In this document: in pieces, positions 7,866-15,563 of the stretch | How the letters are laid out: every line of letters begins with the position of its first letter | How positions within the stretch are numbered: position 1 is the first letter of the stretch | Assembly (NCBI RefSeq): GCF_000266885.1 | Contig: NC_018020.1 | Span: 4,030,001-4,094,000 of the forward strand | Origin: Turneriella parva DSM 21527 | GTDB lineage: Bacteria; Spirochaetota; Leptospiria; Turneriellales; Turneriellaceae | DNA: 64,000 nt | Direction of reading: 5' to 3' | Made by a program: the position numbers and the translations under genes | The notes under the pieces: model-generated | Told to the model about the DNA's origin: nothing | Database searches by the model: none | Seen by the model: only the letters and a program-made list of their open reading frames with translations

Positions 7866-8658
7866 TTTCATCACGCTGTTGTTGGCAGCGGGCCCGTTGC
7901 AGCTCGCGTTTTTTGCCGTGCATGTTGTCATCACGCAGAAGTTCACAGCCGCCCAGGCACTCAGAGAATCGCTGCCGGTGCTCTATCTTGCTGTGACCTA
8001 TTTGCAGTGGCTCGGCGTCGCTTTCTTTATTTCACTCAGCACCGGGCGGCGCGTACCGCTGCTGATGCACCTGCCCCACCTCTTGAGCTTCTTACCGCTT
8101 ATCCGCCATATTATGCTGGCGGCAGACCGCATGCCGAGTGATGCGATGAGCCTCAGTCTTGCCTGGGTGCACGCTGTTGTAACGCATATTTTTTCGCTGA
8201 TTGCAACCTGGCTCTGGCAAATGAGGATCTCTGACGAATCGGTTTTGGCCGACCGTCGCCGCGAGCTTTTACCGATAGCCCTTTACACCATTTTGCTGAT
8301 CACAACGATTCTCACCTATGCAGGTCTGGATTTCAGCTTTGAGGCAGGCACTTCGCCCTTTGCTCTGGGTCTTGTCTTGCTTCTGCTGCAGATTATGGTC
8401 ACCGTGCTGCTGATCACGCGGCTGCGACACCGCACGGGGCCGATGGTCGTGATCGCTGCCGCAGCGTTTGCACTCGTCAATCTTGTGTTGCTCTTCGATC
8501 GCACACGCTCAAACCTGGGCGTCGAGATTGCGCTCGCTGCGACGAGCTTTACGCAGATTTTTTCGCTCTACGTTTTCTTCAACTATTTCCCAGGCGCAAC
8601 ACCCCGCGCGGGCACACCGACATACACAGACCACAACCGACGCACGAAGCACGTTTGA
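7852..8658 (+). CDS. Polytopic membrane protein of unknown function
   Basis: 268 residues from GTG 7852, overlapping pgsA by 14 bases with AAAAGG upstream. About seven hydrophobic helices alternate with short loops; the helix pattern is reminiscent of seven-helix sensor modules, but no cytoplasmic output domain follows. The C-terminal ~25 residues are polar. I recognise no family. Its last 80 bases overlap the 3' end of the convergent iron-sulfur protein gene, so the C-terminal end should be checked. Coupling to pgsA suggests a membrane-related role (inference only). Confidence 0.6.
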   Translation: MRRISFITLLLAAGPLQLAFFAVHVVITQKFTAAQALRESLPVLYLAVTYLQWLGVAFFISLSTGRRVPLLMHLPHLLSFLPLIRHIMLAADRMPSDAMSLSLAWVHAVVTHIFSLIATWLWQMRISDESVLADRRRELLPIALYTILLITTILTYAGLDFSFEAGTSPFALGLVLLLLQIMVTVLLITRLRHRTGPMVVIAAAAFALVNLVLLFDRTRSNLGVEIALAATSFTQIFSLYVFFNYFPGATPRAGTPTYTDHNRRTKHV

Positions 8659-9907
8659 TGTCTTCGCCGGCCATCGCATAACTTCGCACATCGATACCCA
8701 TTTCACAGTTCGCAGAGCAGCTGCCGCAGGCGATGCATTGCCCGCCGTTCGTGGTAATTCTGAATTTCGAAAAGAATACCTGCAAAATACCGAGTATCGC
8801 TGCCTGCGGGCACCCAAACCGGCACCAGACACGCGTGCCCATCAGCGGATAAAAACCCGTGCCGATAACGCCCGCGAAACCTGCGCTGATAAAGAAGCCG
8901 TACCAGCGTTTCATCGAAAACACCCATTGGCCGAACTCATCGTCGACACCCCGAAATTCGTTGATGAAGATGAGCGCAGTCAAAACAACCGTGAGCGCGA
9001 GCACCGAATAGACAGTCACGCGCTCTACCGCCCATGCCCGCTCTGATTTGTCGCTGAGCTGCCTGAAAGGGTCGCCCATCGTGTTCGCAAGCGCTCCGCA
9101 GCCGCACACCCATGAGCAGTACCAGCGTTTTCCGAATAAATAGGTCAGCACAGGCACTGCCACAAATGACATCATAACAGCCCACAGCGCCATCGCACGG
9201 GGATAATCGCTAAAGGTCGACGGCAGAAAATAGTCGAGCTTCAGCGGCCAGAAGTAGCTGAAATAGAACTCCTTCGAATTAAAGTAGATGAGAAGCGAGG
9301 GCAATAAAAATGAAAGTACTGTCTGCACCGCCATCACCGACAGCGTGCGCATTTTTTGGTACTTGTCATGGCGCCAGCGGCGGTAGAAGCGAATGCCCAT
9401 GAGCACGACGAGCGCGGTGTAGATAAATCCATACAAGAACCAGCGGTCGGCATCGCTGCGGCGTATCAGCTGCGAGAGCGGGTTCAGGTGTGCCGCCCAG
9501 CCTTCGATGACTGCAGAGACCGGTTGCGTTTTGAGGTTGCGCAGGCGGTCGACAAAAACGCGGTTCTCGGGCAAGAGGTATGCATGGTACGCGTTCTGCC
9601 CTTCGCCCTTCAGCGCGACACTTGCCATAACGTGCGCAATCTGGCTTTCGATTCCGTGCCGGGCCGCGAGGTTGCCCGAGCGTGCGGCATCGAGTTTTTT
9701 TGCGAGCGGGGCGAGAACGTTTTGCTGCTGCCGCGCGTAGACATACGCGTCCATGTCATACGACCAATAAAGAATCGCGTAGAAACTGATGAAGACCAGC
9801 GCGAGGCTCCAGCCGAGTATGCCTCGGCGGGTGAGACTTTGCCAGAAGTTCATGCCGAGCCGCTGGGCGAAATGGCTGATCGTAGGGTTGGTCGTGGCTG
9901 CCAGCAT
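8579..9907 (-). CDS. NosR/NapH-like membrane 4Fe-4S protein
   Basis: 442 residues. A membrane helix near residue 35, a ~115-residue exported domain, and about five more helices follow. The cysteine motifs are CSWVCGCG and CRFGCP in membrane-proximal loops, as in the NapH/NosR/CcoG type, then two ferredoxin motifs at the C-terminus (CIACGSCSANCEMG and CVGCGLCMSVCP) for two [4Fe-4S] clusters. Such proteins move electrons between the quinone pool or cytoplasm and a partner enzyme. It starts eight bases after the P450 gene, so it may be the P450's electron donor; that is inference. The last 80 bases overlap the convergent membrane-protein gene. Confidence 0.85.
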   Translation of the reverse strand: MLAATTNPTISHFAQRLGMNFWQSLTRRGILGWSLALVFISFYAILYWSYDMDAYVYARQQQNVLAPLAKKLDAARSGNLAARHGIESQIAHVMASVALKGEGQNAYHAYLLPENRVFVDRLRNLKTQPVSAVIEGWAAHLNPLSQLIRRSDADRWFLYGFIYTALVVLMGIRFYRRWRHDKYQKMRTLSVMAVQTVLSFLLPSLLIYFNSKEFYFSYFWPLKLDYFLPSTFSDYPRAMALWAVMMSFVAVPVLTYLFGKRWYCSWVCGCGALANTMGDPFRQLSDKSERAWAVERVTVYSVLALTVVLTALIFINEFRGVDDEFGQWVFSMKRWYGFFISAGFAGVIGTGFYPLMGTRVWCRFGCPQAAILGILQVFFSKFRITTNGGQCIACGSCSANCEMGIDVRSYAMAGEDIKRASCVGCGLCMSVCPRGVLRLGNS

Positions 9908-9915
9908 GTTATGAC

Positions 9916-11277
9916 TCAGGCTATCGGTTCGAAGACAACAGGTAGCGCCTCTTTCAGGCGCGCGGTGAAAAGGTATTCTATTTTTGGCTCGTAACCTGCG
10001 ACACGAGACAGGCGGTATTTTTGCAAGAGGGTATAGATCGCCGTCTGCATTTCGAGCATCGCAAACACGCTACCGATGCATTTGCGGGGGCCTGCTCCGA
10101 AAGGCATGAAGGCCTGTTTGACCGAAGGCTCGGCATTTTCACCCAAAAAGCGTTCGGGTTTAAACCTATCGGGCTCTGACCAATACCGGGGGTTGCGGTG
10201 CAGAGCAATGATGCCCGTCTGCAGCTGCGCACCTTTCTTGAGCAGGTAACCTTCAAACACCTCGTCTGCCTTTAGCCGGCGCCCGATAATCCAGGCGGCA
10301 GGGTAAAGGCGCAGCGTTTCGTTGACCACTGCCTCACTCAAAGGGCATTTTTCGAAGTCAACCTGGCCACCCGCCGTCGCCGCGTCTGCCTCATCGCGCA
10401 GCCGCTGCTGCAGACCGGCATCGGCGGCGAGCAGCCACAGCGCCATCGCGAGCGTAAACCCCGTCGTTTCGTGGCCGGCAATCAAGAGAGTGATGATCTC
10501 GTCGCGCACCTGTTCTTTGCGCACCTTGCCACCCTGGCTTTCTTTCTCGGCTGCGAGCAGCATACCGAGCAGATCGCGGTTTTCGCGCTGCGGCGATGCG
10601 AGGCGCTCATCGATGATACGGTACAATATCTGGTCGAGCTCAAAGCGGTGCCAGAAGAATCTCAAATTGCTCAGGCTTGGAAAATAAATCGGCAATTTGA
10701 ACGGCATTTGTATGCGGCGGCTAATGAAGTTGTTACCGAACTCGACGGCCGCACGAATCGTTTTTTCATTTGCGGCAAAATCTGAACCAAACAGAAAGCG
10801 GCAGATATTCTCCAGTGCAATATGCATCGCGAGCCCTGAGACATCCGCCTGACCCTGAAGATGCTGAGCTGCATGCCGCCCCGTTTCGAGCATCGTCGCC
10901 ATAAACGCATTCAGACGCGACTTCGTAAAAGCGGGTTGCACCATCGCGCGCTGCGCCTGCCAGAAGTCGCCTTCGCTGTTGAGAATGCCGTTGCCGAGAA
11001 AATGCGCCGCCTCAAGATAGGCATCTGCCTTTGCATAGTTACGCGGTTCGCTGACGAAGATCTTGCGAATCAGCGCAAGATTGTCGGTGATGTAAAAACT
11101 GCCGACACCAAAATCTGAGTAAACGAGATCGCCATATTTTTCATGCAGGCCCGAAAAGTATGCGTAGGGGTCGCGCACGATCTGCGGGTCGCCCTTGAGC
11201 AATTCGGCGGCGAGATCAAGCGGGGTGATTTTCGGGCCCGGTGGTATTTTGCCCGCCGCGATTGCTGTATCTGCCAT
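9916..11277 (-). CDS. Cytochrome P450
   Basis: 453 residues, full-length P450 without a fused reductase. Diagnostic motifs are the I-helix AGHETTGF, the K-helix ETLR, the PERF region and the heme-binding loop FMPFGAGPRKCIG with the cysteine ligand. There is no signal peptide, although PPGP near residue 12 resembles the hinge of class II enzymes. It would hydroxylate a hydrophobic substrate, perhaps a fatty acid; the substrate is unknown. It lies directly upstream of a membrane iron-sulfur protein, possibly its redox partner. Transcription from lpxC upstream is blocked by a terminator, so it must have its own promoter; I see no clear one. Confidence 0.93.
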   Translation of the reverse strand: MADTAIAAGKIPPGPKITPLDLAAELLKGDPQIVRDPYAYFSGLHEKYGDLVYSDFGVGSFYITDNLALIRKIFVSEPRNYAKADAYLEAAHFLGNGILNSEGDFWQAQRAMVQPAFTKSRLNAFMATMLETGRHAAQHLQGQADVSGLAMHIALENICRFLFGSDFAANEKTIRAAVEFGNNFISRRIQMPFKLPIYFPSLSNLRFFWHRFELDQILYRIIDERLASPQRENRDLLGMLLAAEKESQGGKVRKEQVRDEIITLLIAGHETTGFTLAMALWLLAADAGLQQRLRDEADAATAGGQVDFEKCPLSEAVVNETLRLYPAAWIIGRRLKADEVFEGYLLKKGAQLQTGIIALHRNPRYWSEPDRFKPERFLGENAEPSVKQAFMPFGAGPRKCIGSVFAMLEMQTAIYTLLQKYRLSRVAGYEPKIEYLFTARLKEALPVVFEPIA

Positions 11278-11321
11278 GCGGTGAGGTCGTGCCCTGCCCG
11301 GCCTCGTAAAGTAGATATTGG

Positions 11322-11371
11322 AAAAATCCTGAAAGAGTCCTACGCGGCTGGGCCGCGCATGACTCTTTCAG
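11322..11371 (-). terminator. Rho-independent terminator of the CDF-lpxC operon
   Basis: A long hairpin: an 11-bp outer stem CTGAAAGAGTC/GACTCTTTCAG (11329-11339 with 11361-11371) enclosing a 6-bp CGCGGC/GCCGCG stem with a three-base loop. On the minus strand it is followed by GATTTTTCC, giving the T-tract. It begins about 20 bases after the lpxC stop. Confidence 0.85.
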
Positions 11372-11390
11372 TGCGCCTTCAAAAGGTTAC

Positions 11391-12245
11391 TCAGCCGAAG
11401 GCCTGTACGAGCTTCTTGCCGAAGGCGACATCCAGCGCGTGGCCGCCGCGCGCGCCGAGCACATGCCCTTGAATGGGTCTGCCGATGAGAGCGAGGTCGC
11501 CGATGAGGTCGAGAATCTTATGGTACACCGATTCGCGCGCGAAGCGAAATTCGTTCATCGTCGTGCCGTCGGGCATATAGATTACCGCGTTGTCTGCGCT
11601 GCCGCCCTGCGCGAGGCCGCGCGACCGCAGATACTCGACGTCTTTCATAAAGCCAAAGGTACGGGCAAAACCAATCGTCTCGACGAAGGTTACGTCGTCG
11701 TATGCCAGTTGCACTGCCTGATTTTTTAACAGCGGGTGCGGATAGTCAATGTAATACGAAACCTGAAATGCCGGGGCAGGCATCGCCACCAAATACCTTT
11801 CACCATCGGTCACCGAAACCGGCCGCGTCACCACGAGAGGCTGCACTTTTTCTGCATAGTGGTGAAGTTCGAGTGCCTGCAGACAGCGAATAAACGGCCC
11901 GGCACTGCCATCGGCGATCGGTATCTCAGTGCCACCTTCGACTTCGATCGCGACATCGGTAATGCCGAGCACGAACAAAGCATAGAGCAGATGCTCTACA
12001 GTCTGCAGCTGCATTTGCCCCGGCGTGTCACCGCCGAGCGTGACGGCGAGCGAGGTATCGATCACATTTTCAAGCGATGCGCGCACTGCCGAACGGTCGT
12101 CGCGGCTACCGCCATGCCTGAAAAAGACAATGCCTTCGCCGCAGTCGGCAGGCAGAAAAGTCAGGCGGGTGATTTCACCCGAATGCAGGCCGACACCTTC
12201 GTAGACGCCGGGCTGTTTCACTGTGGTGCGAAATGGTTTGGGCAT
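11391..12245 (-). CDS. lpxC: UDP-3-O-acyl-N-acetylglucosamine deacetylase
   Basis: 284 residues from ATG 12245; the longer frame reading adds 51 low-quality residues and is rejected because ATG 12245 shares its A with the upstream TAA (TAATG). LpxC removes the acetyl group in the committed step of lipid A synthesis. The zinc ligands are visible in TVEHLLYAL (His) and YHKILDLIGDLAL (His and Asp), with the catalytic His in GGHALDV. The N-terminus, GVYEGVGLHSG, is typical. Its presence shows the cell makes LPS. It is translationally coupled to a cation efflux gene and followed by a strong terminator. Confidence 0.96.
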   Translation of the reverse strand: MPKPFRTTVKQPGVYEGVGLHSGEITRLTFLPADCGEGIVFFRHGGSRDDRSAVRASLENVIDTSLAVTLGGDTPGQMQLQTVEHLLYALFVLGITDVAIEVEGGTEIPIADGSAGPFIRCLQALELHHYAEKVQPLVVTRPVSVTDGERYLVAMPAPAFQVSYYIDYPHPLLKNQAVQLAYDDVTFVETIGFARTFGFMKDVEYLRSRGLAQGGSADNAVIYMPDGTTMNEFRFARESVYHKILDLIGDLALIGRPIQGHVLGARGGHALDVAFGKKLVQAFG

Positions 12246-13186
12246 TATCTGCGCCGCCGCGGCCTCACCGCACCCTGTTTCTCTTTTGTCGAAATATCGG
12301 GTTCGAAAAAGATGAAACGCACCGCGGCAAATTCGAGGCGAATCGCCTTCTCTACCGCATTTATTTCTGCGACCAGTTTTTCTGCCGAAGCCGGCCATTT
12401 ACGAAAGCGCACCTTGAGCGCGAGCACAATGTCGTGCCCGTGGTGCTGCGTGATCAGGTTCAGAATTTCAAGCTGAGGGTACCTCGTAGCAATAAACAGG
12501 CGAAAGGCGGATTTAAAATCGTCATCGGCGCTCTCGCCGATGATGAGGCTCTTGATCTCGAGCGTAATCAGCACGGCGATAAAGATGAGCAAGAAACCAA
12601 TCACAATGCTGCCGATCGCGTCGAAAATGGGTTTCTGCGTCAGGTACGCGAGTAACACGAAGACCAAAGCAATGACAAGACCCAAAAGTGCTGCAATATC
12701 TTCGCCGATGACGACCATAAGCTCACTCTGGCGGGTTTCGCGAAACCAGCGGTAGAGCGAGCGGTTTGCCCGCGAAGGCCTGATCTCTTTGAGCGCCCCG
12801 AAAAGCGACATCGTTTCGAGCACGACGCCGACCGACAAAACTGCAATCGCGACCCAGGGGTATTGCAGCGGCTGCGGCGCCGCAAGTTTGTGAATGCCCT
12901 CGTACGCCGAGAAGACGCCGCCGACTGAAAAAAGCAGCAGCGCAACCATAAACGACCAAAAATACGAAACTTTACCATAGCCGAGGGGGTGCAGCTCACT
13001 CGCCGGGGCCTGCGCCTTTTTCATGCCGATGAGCAGCAGAATCTGGTTGCCGCAGTCGGCAAACGAGTGAATCGCCTCGGCGGTCATCGAGGTCGAGGCA
13101 GTCACTATCGCCGCGGCTGTTTTTGTGACCGCAATGCCGGTGTTGGCTGCGAGCGCGTAATAGATTGCTTTGGTGCCTGATGCCAT
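12245..13186 (-). CDS. Cation diffusion facilitator, SLC30A9-like
   Basis: 313 residues from ATG 13186. Six membrane helices: the metal site in helix 2 is HSFADCGN. The helix-5 motif is GEDIAALLG rather than the HxxxD of zinc-exporting YiiP/ZitB types. FDAIGSIVIG and SLIIGESAD follow. This pattern matches the SLC30A9 (ZnT9)-like branch of the CDF family as I know it. Substrate is most likely zinc or another divalent metal, unproven. Its stop shares a base with the lpxC start, so metal transport and the zinc enzyme LpxC are produced together. Confidence 0.87.
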   Translation of the reverse strand: MASGTKAIYYALAANTGIAVTKTAAAIVTASTSMTAEAIHSFADCGNQILLLIGMKKAQAPASELHPLGYGKVSYFWSFMVALLLFSVGGVFSAYEGIHKLAAPQPLQYPWVAIAVLSVGVVLETMSLFGALKEIRPSRANRSLYRWFRETRQSELMVVIGEDIAALLGLVIALVFVLLAYLTQKPIFDAIGSIVIGFLLIFIAVLITLEIKSLIIGESADDDFKSAFRLFIATRYPQLEILNLITQHHGHDIVLALKVRFRKWPASAEKLVAEINAVEKAIRLEFAAVRFIFFEPDISTKEKQGAVRPRRRR

Positions 13187-13257
13187 AGAGAGCTTACCCG
13201 CGAAAATAAAAATCTGAATGACATCGCGGCAACGATTTATGTGGAGTCGGTGAAAAC

Positions 13258-13935
13258 ATGCGCGCATACCTGCCCACCCTCGGTCTGCTTACAATGCTCT
13301 TGTGCGTCAATTGCCAGAAACCGGCTGAGACCACGCCGACGCCCGACAAAGCCGCACTCGAAGCCGAACGTATCGCTGCGATTCTCGAATCGCCCGACCG
13401 GCAAAGCTGGCAAATGCCAGAAAAGGTCATCGAAGAGCTCAAGCTCAAAAATGGCGACGTCGTGGCAGATATCGGTGCGGGTACGGGCTATTTTGCCCGC
13501 CGCATTGCTGAGAAAGTCGCACCCAAAGGGCAGTCGATCGGCTTTGATATCAACCCGGCGATGGTCGACTACATGCAGCGCGATGCAGCGACGCGCGAAA
13601 TGAAACAGAACTATCGCGCCGAGCTGATACAGTCACGCAACCCGGTTTTACAGAAAGATTACTATGACCTCATCTTCTTTTGCAACACGTACCAGCACAT
13701 CGAGAACCGGGTTGCCTACTTCAAGACGCTCTCGCAGAGCCTCAAGCGTAAGGGACGCATTGTCATTATCGATTTTTCAAAACTCGAAAAGGCCGACGAA
13801 GAATCGGGCGAGGTTCCGGCGAATCTGGTCGATAAGAATACTGTGAAACGGGAATTCAAAAAAGCGGGTTTTCGCCTGAAACGCGACCTGACCTTCTTGC
13901 CATCGCAGTTCTTTCTCGAATTCACCCGAGGCTGA
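13258..13935 (+). CDS. Putative lipoprotein with SAM-methyltransferase fold
   Basis: 225 residues. A hydrophobic leader ends in LLCVNC followed by QKPAETT, a possible loose spirochaetal lipobox with Cys19 as the lipidated residue. The rest is a class I SAM-dependent methyltransferase domain: VVADIGAGTGYFARRI (motif I), SIGFDINPAMVDYM (motif II) and YDLIFFCNTYQHI. The combination is odd because SAM is not known in the periplasm. The start ATG 13258 has a distant GGAG; if the true start were downstream the protein would be cytoplasmic, but no good alternative ATG precedes motif I. It is divergent from the CDF gene and followed after one base by a small zinc-binding protein. Confidence 0.75.
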   Translation: MRAYLPTLGLLTMLLCVNCQKPAETTPTPDKAALEAERIAAILESPDRQSWQMPEKVIEELKLKNGDVVADIGAGTGYFARRIAEKVAPKGQSIGFDINPAMVDYMQRDAATREMKQNYRAELIQSRNPVLQKDYYDLIFFCNTYQHIENRVAYFKTLSQSLKRKGRIVIIDFSKLEKADEESGEVPANLVDKNTVKREFKKAGFRLKRDLTFLPSQFFLEFTRG

Positions 13936-13936
13936 A

Positions 13937-14203
13937 ATGCTGAATATGGTGACCCGGCTCTTAAGGGCCAAACCCAATACAACCTGCGGCGACTGCGCGG
14001 CGCGTGAAAAGTATACTTTGCTCAACGCTGCAGTCGACACCTTGCGCGGCGAGTATGCCACCGACGCGGTGCGCGAAGAACGTATGGCGGTCTGCAAAAG
14101 CTGCGAATACCTGGCGCTTGGTTCAAACTGTAAACTCTGTGGCTGCTTTGTGCACCTGAAAACCCGCTATGCGGCTGCCTCGTGCGATATCAACCGCTGG
14201 TAG
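13937..14203 (+). CDS. Small CxxC zinc-binding protein (DUF6171-like)
   Basis: 88 residues, no signal peptide. Cysteine pairs CGDC (17-20), CKSC and CKLCGC plus a final Cys near the end (AASCDIN) suggest one or two structural metal sites. The CKSCEYL...NCKLCGC arrangement is familiar from short uncharacterised bacterial proteins that I associate with DUF6171. It starts one base after the methyltransferase stop and is probably cotranslated with it. Function unknown. The giant palindrome begins immediately after its stop codon. Confidence 0.7.
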   Translation: MLNMVTRLLRAKPNTTCGDCAAREKYTLLNAAVDTLRGEYATDAVREERMAVCKSCEYLALGSNCKLCGCFVHLKTRYAAASCDINRW

Positions 14204-14206
14204 CCC

Positions 14207-14418
14207 GGTGACCAGGCGGGAACTCGCCAAGCCGGAAATAGAGCGATTTTTCTCTGAAATTTTTGGCGCACTTTCGCTCAAGAGCGAAAAATCGGCGCAA
14301 ATTCTGGCGGCTTCGCCACTTGCAGAGCGAATCGGCCCCGATTCGCGGGGGAATTTGCGTCGATTCGCGCCAAAAATTTCAGAGAAAAATTGCGCCCGCG
14401 AGTTCACGCCTGGTCACC
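14207..14418. repeat. 212-base branched palindromic element
   Basis: The segment folds on itself almost completely. Outer arms: a 12-bp perfect pair (14207-14218 with 14407-14418, GGTGACCAGGCG/CGCCTGGTCACC) and a 7-bp pair (14221-14227 with 14398-14404). Next is a 24-bp perfect pair (14246-14269 with 14367-14390), then a 9-bp pair (14296-14304 with 14351-14359). Inside these sit a small TCGCTC/GAGCGA hairpin (about 14273-14286), TGGCG/CGCCA (14305-14318) and GCGAATCGG/CCGATTCGC (14327-14346). It fills the gap between two convergent genes. It may act as a bidirectional terminator, a structured RNA or a MITE/REP-like element; no target duplication is evident. Confidence 0.85.
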
Positions 14419-14422
14419 CAGG

Positions 14423-15106
14423 CTAAGGCGCCATGTCGAGCGCCACCGGCCCTTCGGGCGACAGACACAGCGCCCGACCGTCGGGCAGCAAAGTCTGAAA
14501 CTGCAACAGCTCTTCTGATATTTCGCTGCGTTTAATAAAGGGCCACGCGACGCTGTTGTAGCGCGCGATAAAATCGGCATCGAGATTCGGCACGCCACCA
14601 GAAAATGCCGTGCGCACCGCTTTCCAGAGCTGCAACCAGAGTTTTTGCACCCTCAACGGGTGGCCCGCCGCGAGCGCGAGCGAGTTAGCCGTGCCGGCGA
14701 TCTCGCGGGGAAAATCCTCACTATTGACATTGACGCCAATACCGACAACGACGCGATGAGGATCTTCAGAGTTCTGCGAGATGAGCACGCCCGCGAGTTT
14801 TTTACCCTGCGCCACGATATCGTTCGGCCAGCGCAGGTTAACCTGCGCGTAGAATGACAGAGCGTTCTGCAGCGCCAGGCCAACACCCGCCGAGATCGCC
14901 CCCGGATCAACTTTTGCCACGGGCACAATCATCGAAAACGCGAGATTTGTATCTGCACTACCTGAAAACCAGCTACGCGTGAGTCTGCCACGGCCTGCGG
15001 TCTGCACCTTCGCCCTGACGGTGTGCCACGGGTCAAGGTGGGTAATACGCTCGATCAGCCAGCGATTGGTCGAATCAACCTCGGCAAGCGTGGTAAAGAG
15101 CCGCAC
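14423..15106 (-). CDS. birA: Biotin--protein ligase, catalytic form without HTH domain
   Basis: 227 residues. The BirA/LplA-type catalytic core is present: DSTNRWL, the AGRGRLTRSW adenylate-binding loop, LRWPNDIVAQGKKLAGVLIS and VGIGVNVN. A short C-terminal SH3-like tail follows. The N-terminal DNA-binding domain of bifunctional BirA is absent, so it biotinylates carboxylase subunits but should not repress biotin genes. It follows the small membrane-protein gene by three bases and ends next to the large palindrome, which probably terminates it. Confidence 0.92.
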   Translation of the reverse strand: MRLFTTLAEVDSTNRWLIERITHLDPWHTVRAKVQTAGRGRLTRSWFSGSADTNLAFSMIVPVAKVDPGAISAGVGLALQNALSFYAQVNLRWPNDIVAQGKKLAGVLISQNSEDPHRVVVGIGVNVNSEDFPREIAGTANSLALAAGHPLRVQKLWLQLWKAVRTAFSGGVPNLDADFIARYNSVAWPFIKRSEISEELLQFQTLLPDGRALCLSPEGPVALDMAP

Positions 15107-15109
15107 GCG

Positions 15110-15454
15110 TCAGTCGGCGAGGTCTTGCTTTTCCCACAGCAGGTAGCGTGCGAAGAAATAATAGAACAGCAGCGGAAACAGCACCACAAGAAACGAATGA
15201 TCGGTGGCCCAGACGTAAACCGATACGGTAACGCAGGTCACGAGATAGAATACGACAAATGCGGCGAACCATGCGCTGTAAGTCTTGTTAAAATTTGCGG
15301 CGATGCCACCGAGTGACACCAGTTTCACCAAACCCCGCCATGCCAGATCTTTGGGTTTTTTGCGGTGCAATTGCCATGAGAGGTAGACAAAGGCCGCGAG
15401 CGCCAGCGCATTAACGGCAAGACAGAATATTTTGAGGTAAGAAACGGGTTCCAT
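15110..15454 (-). CDS. Small membrane protein of unknown function
   Basis: 114 residues with three or four hydrophobic helices and a polar, basic segment HRKKPKDLAW between helices one and two. The C-terminus is acidic. I recognise no family. It starts at ATG 15454, divergent from the ExbB gene, and lies three bases upstream of birA, so it is cotranscribed with it; a biotin-related function does not follow from that alone. Confidence 0.6.
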   Translation of the reverse strand: MEPVSYLKIFCLAVNALALAAFVYLSWQLHRKKPKDLAWRGLVKLVSLGGIAANFNKTYSAWFAAFVVFYLVTCVTVSVYVWATDHSFLVVLFPLLFYYFFARYLLWEKQDLAD

Positions 15455-15563
15455 CGCTCGGCAGATTTGCGCCGCGAAATGTCACGCAAAGCCTATTTAA
15501 TAAGGGTGAACTTCAGCCCACAAATTACTTTGACAGGCCATTTTCGAAATCGAGTCTGCAAGC

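Noticed and set aside
11391-12398. Longer lpxC reading from 12398
   Set aside because: The extra 51 residues are Arg/Cys-rich out-of-frame translation of the CDF 3' end; homologous LpxC proteins begin at the region of ATG 12245, which is also coupled to the CDF stop.
15530-15558. Promoter for exbB at TTGACA 15530-15535
   Set aside because: The hexamer is a perfect -35 box, but no -10-like sequence occurs at 16-18 bases from it.
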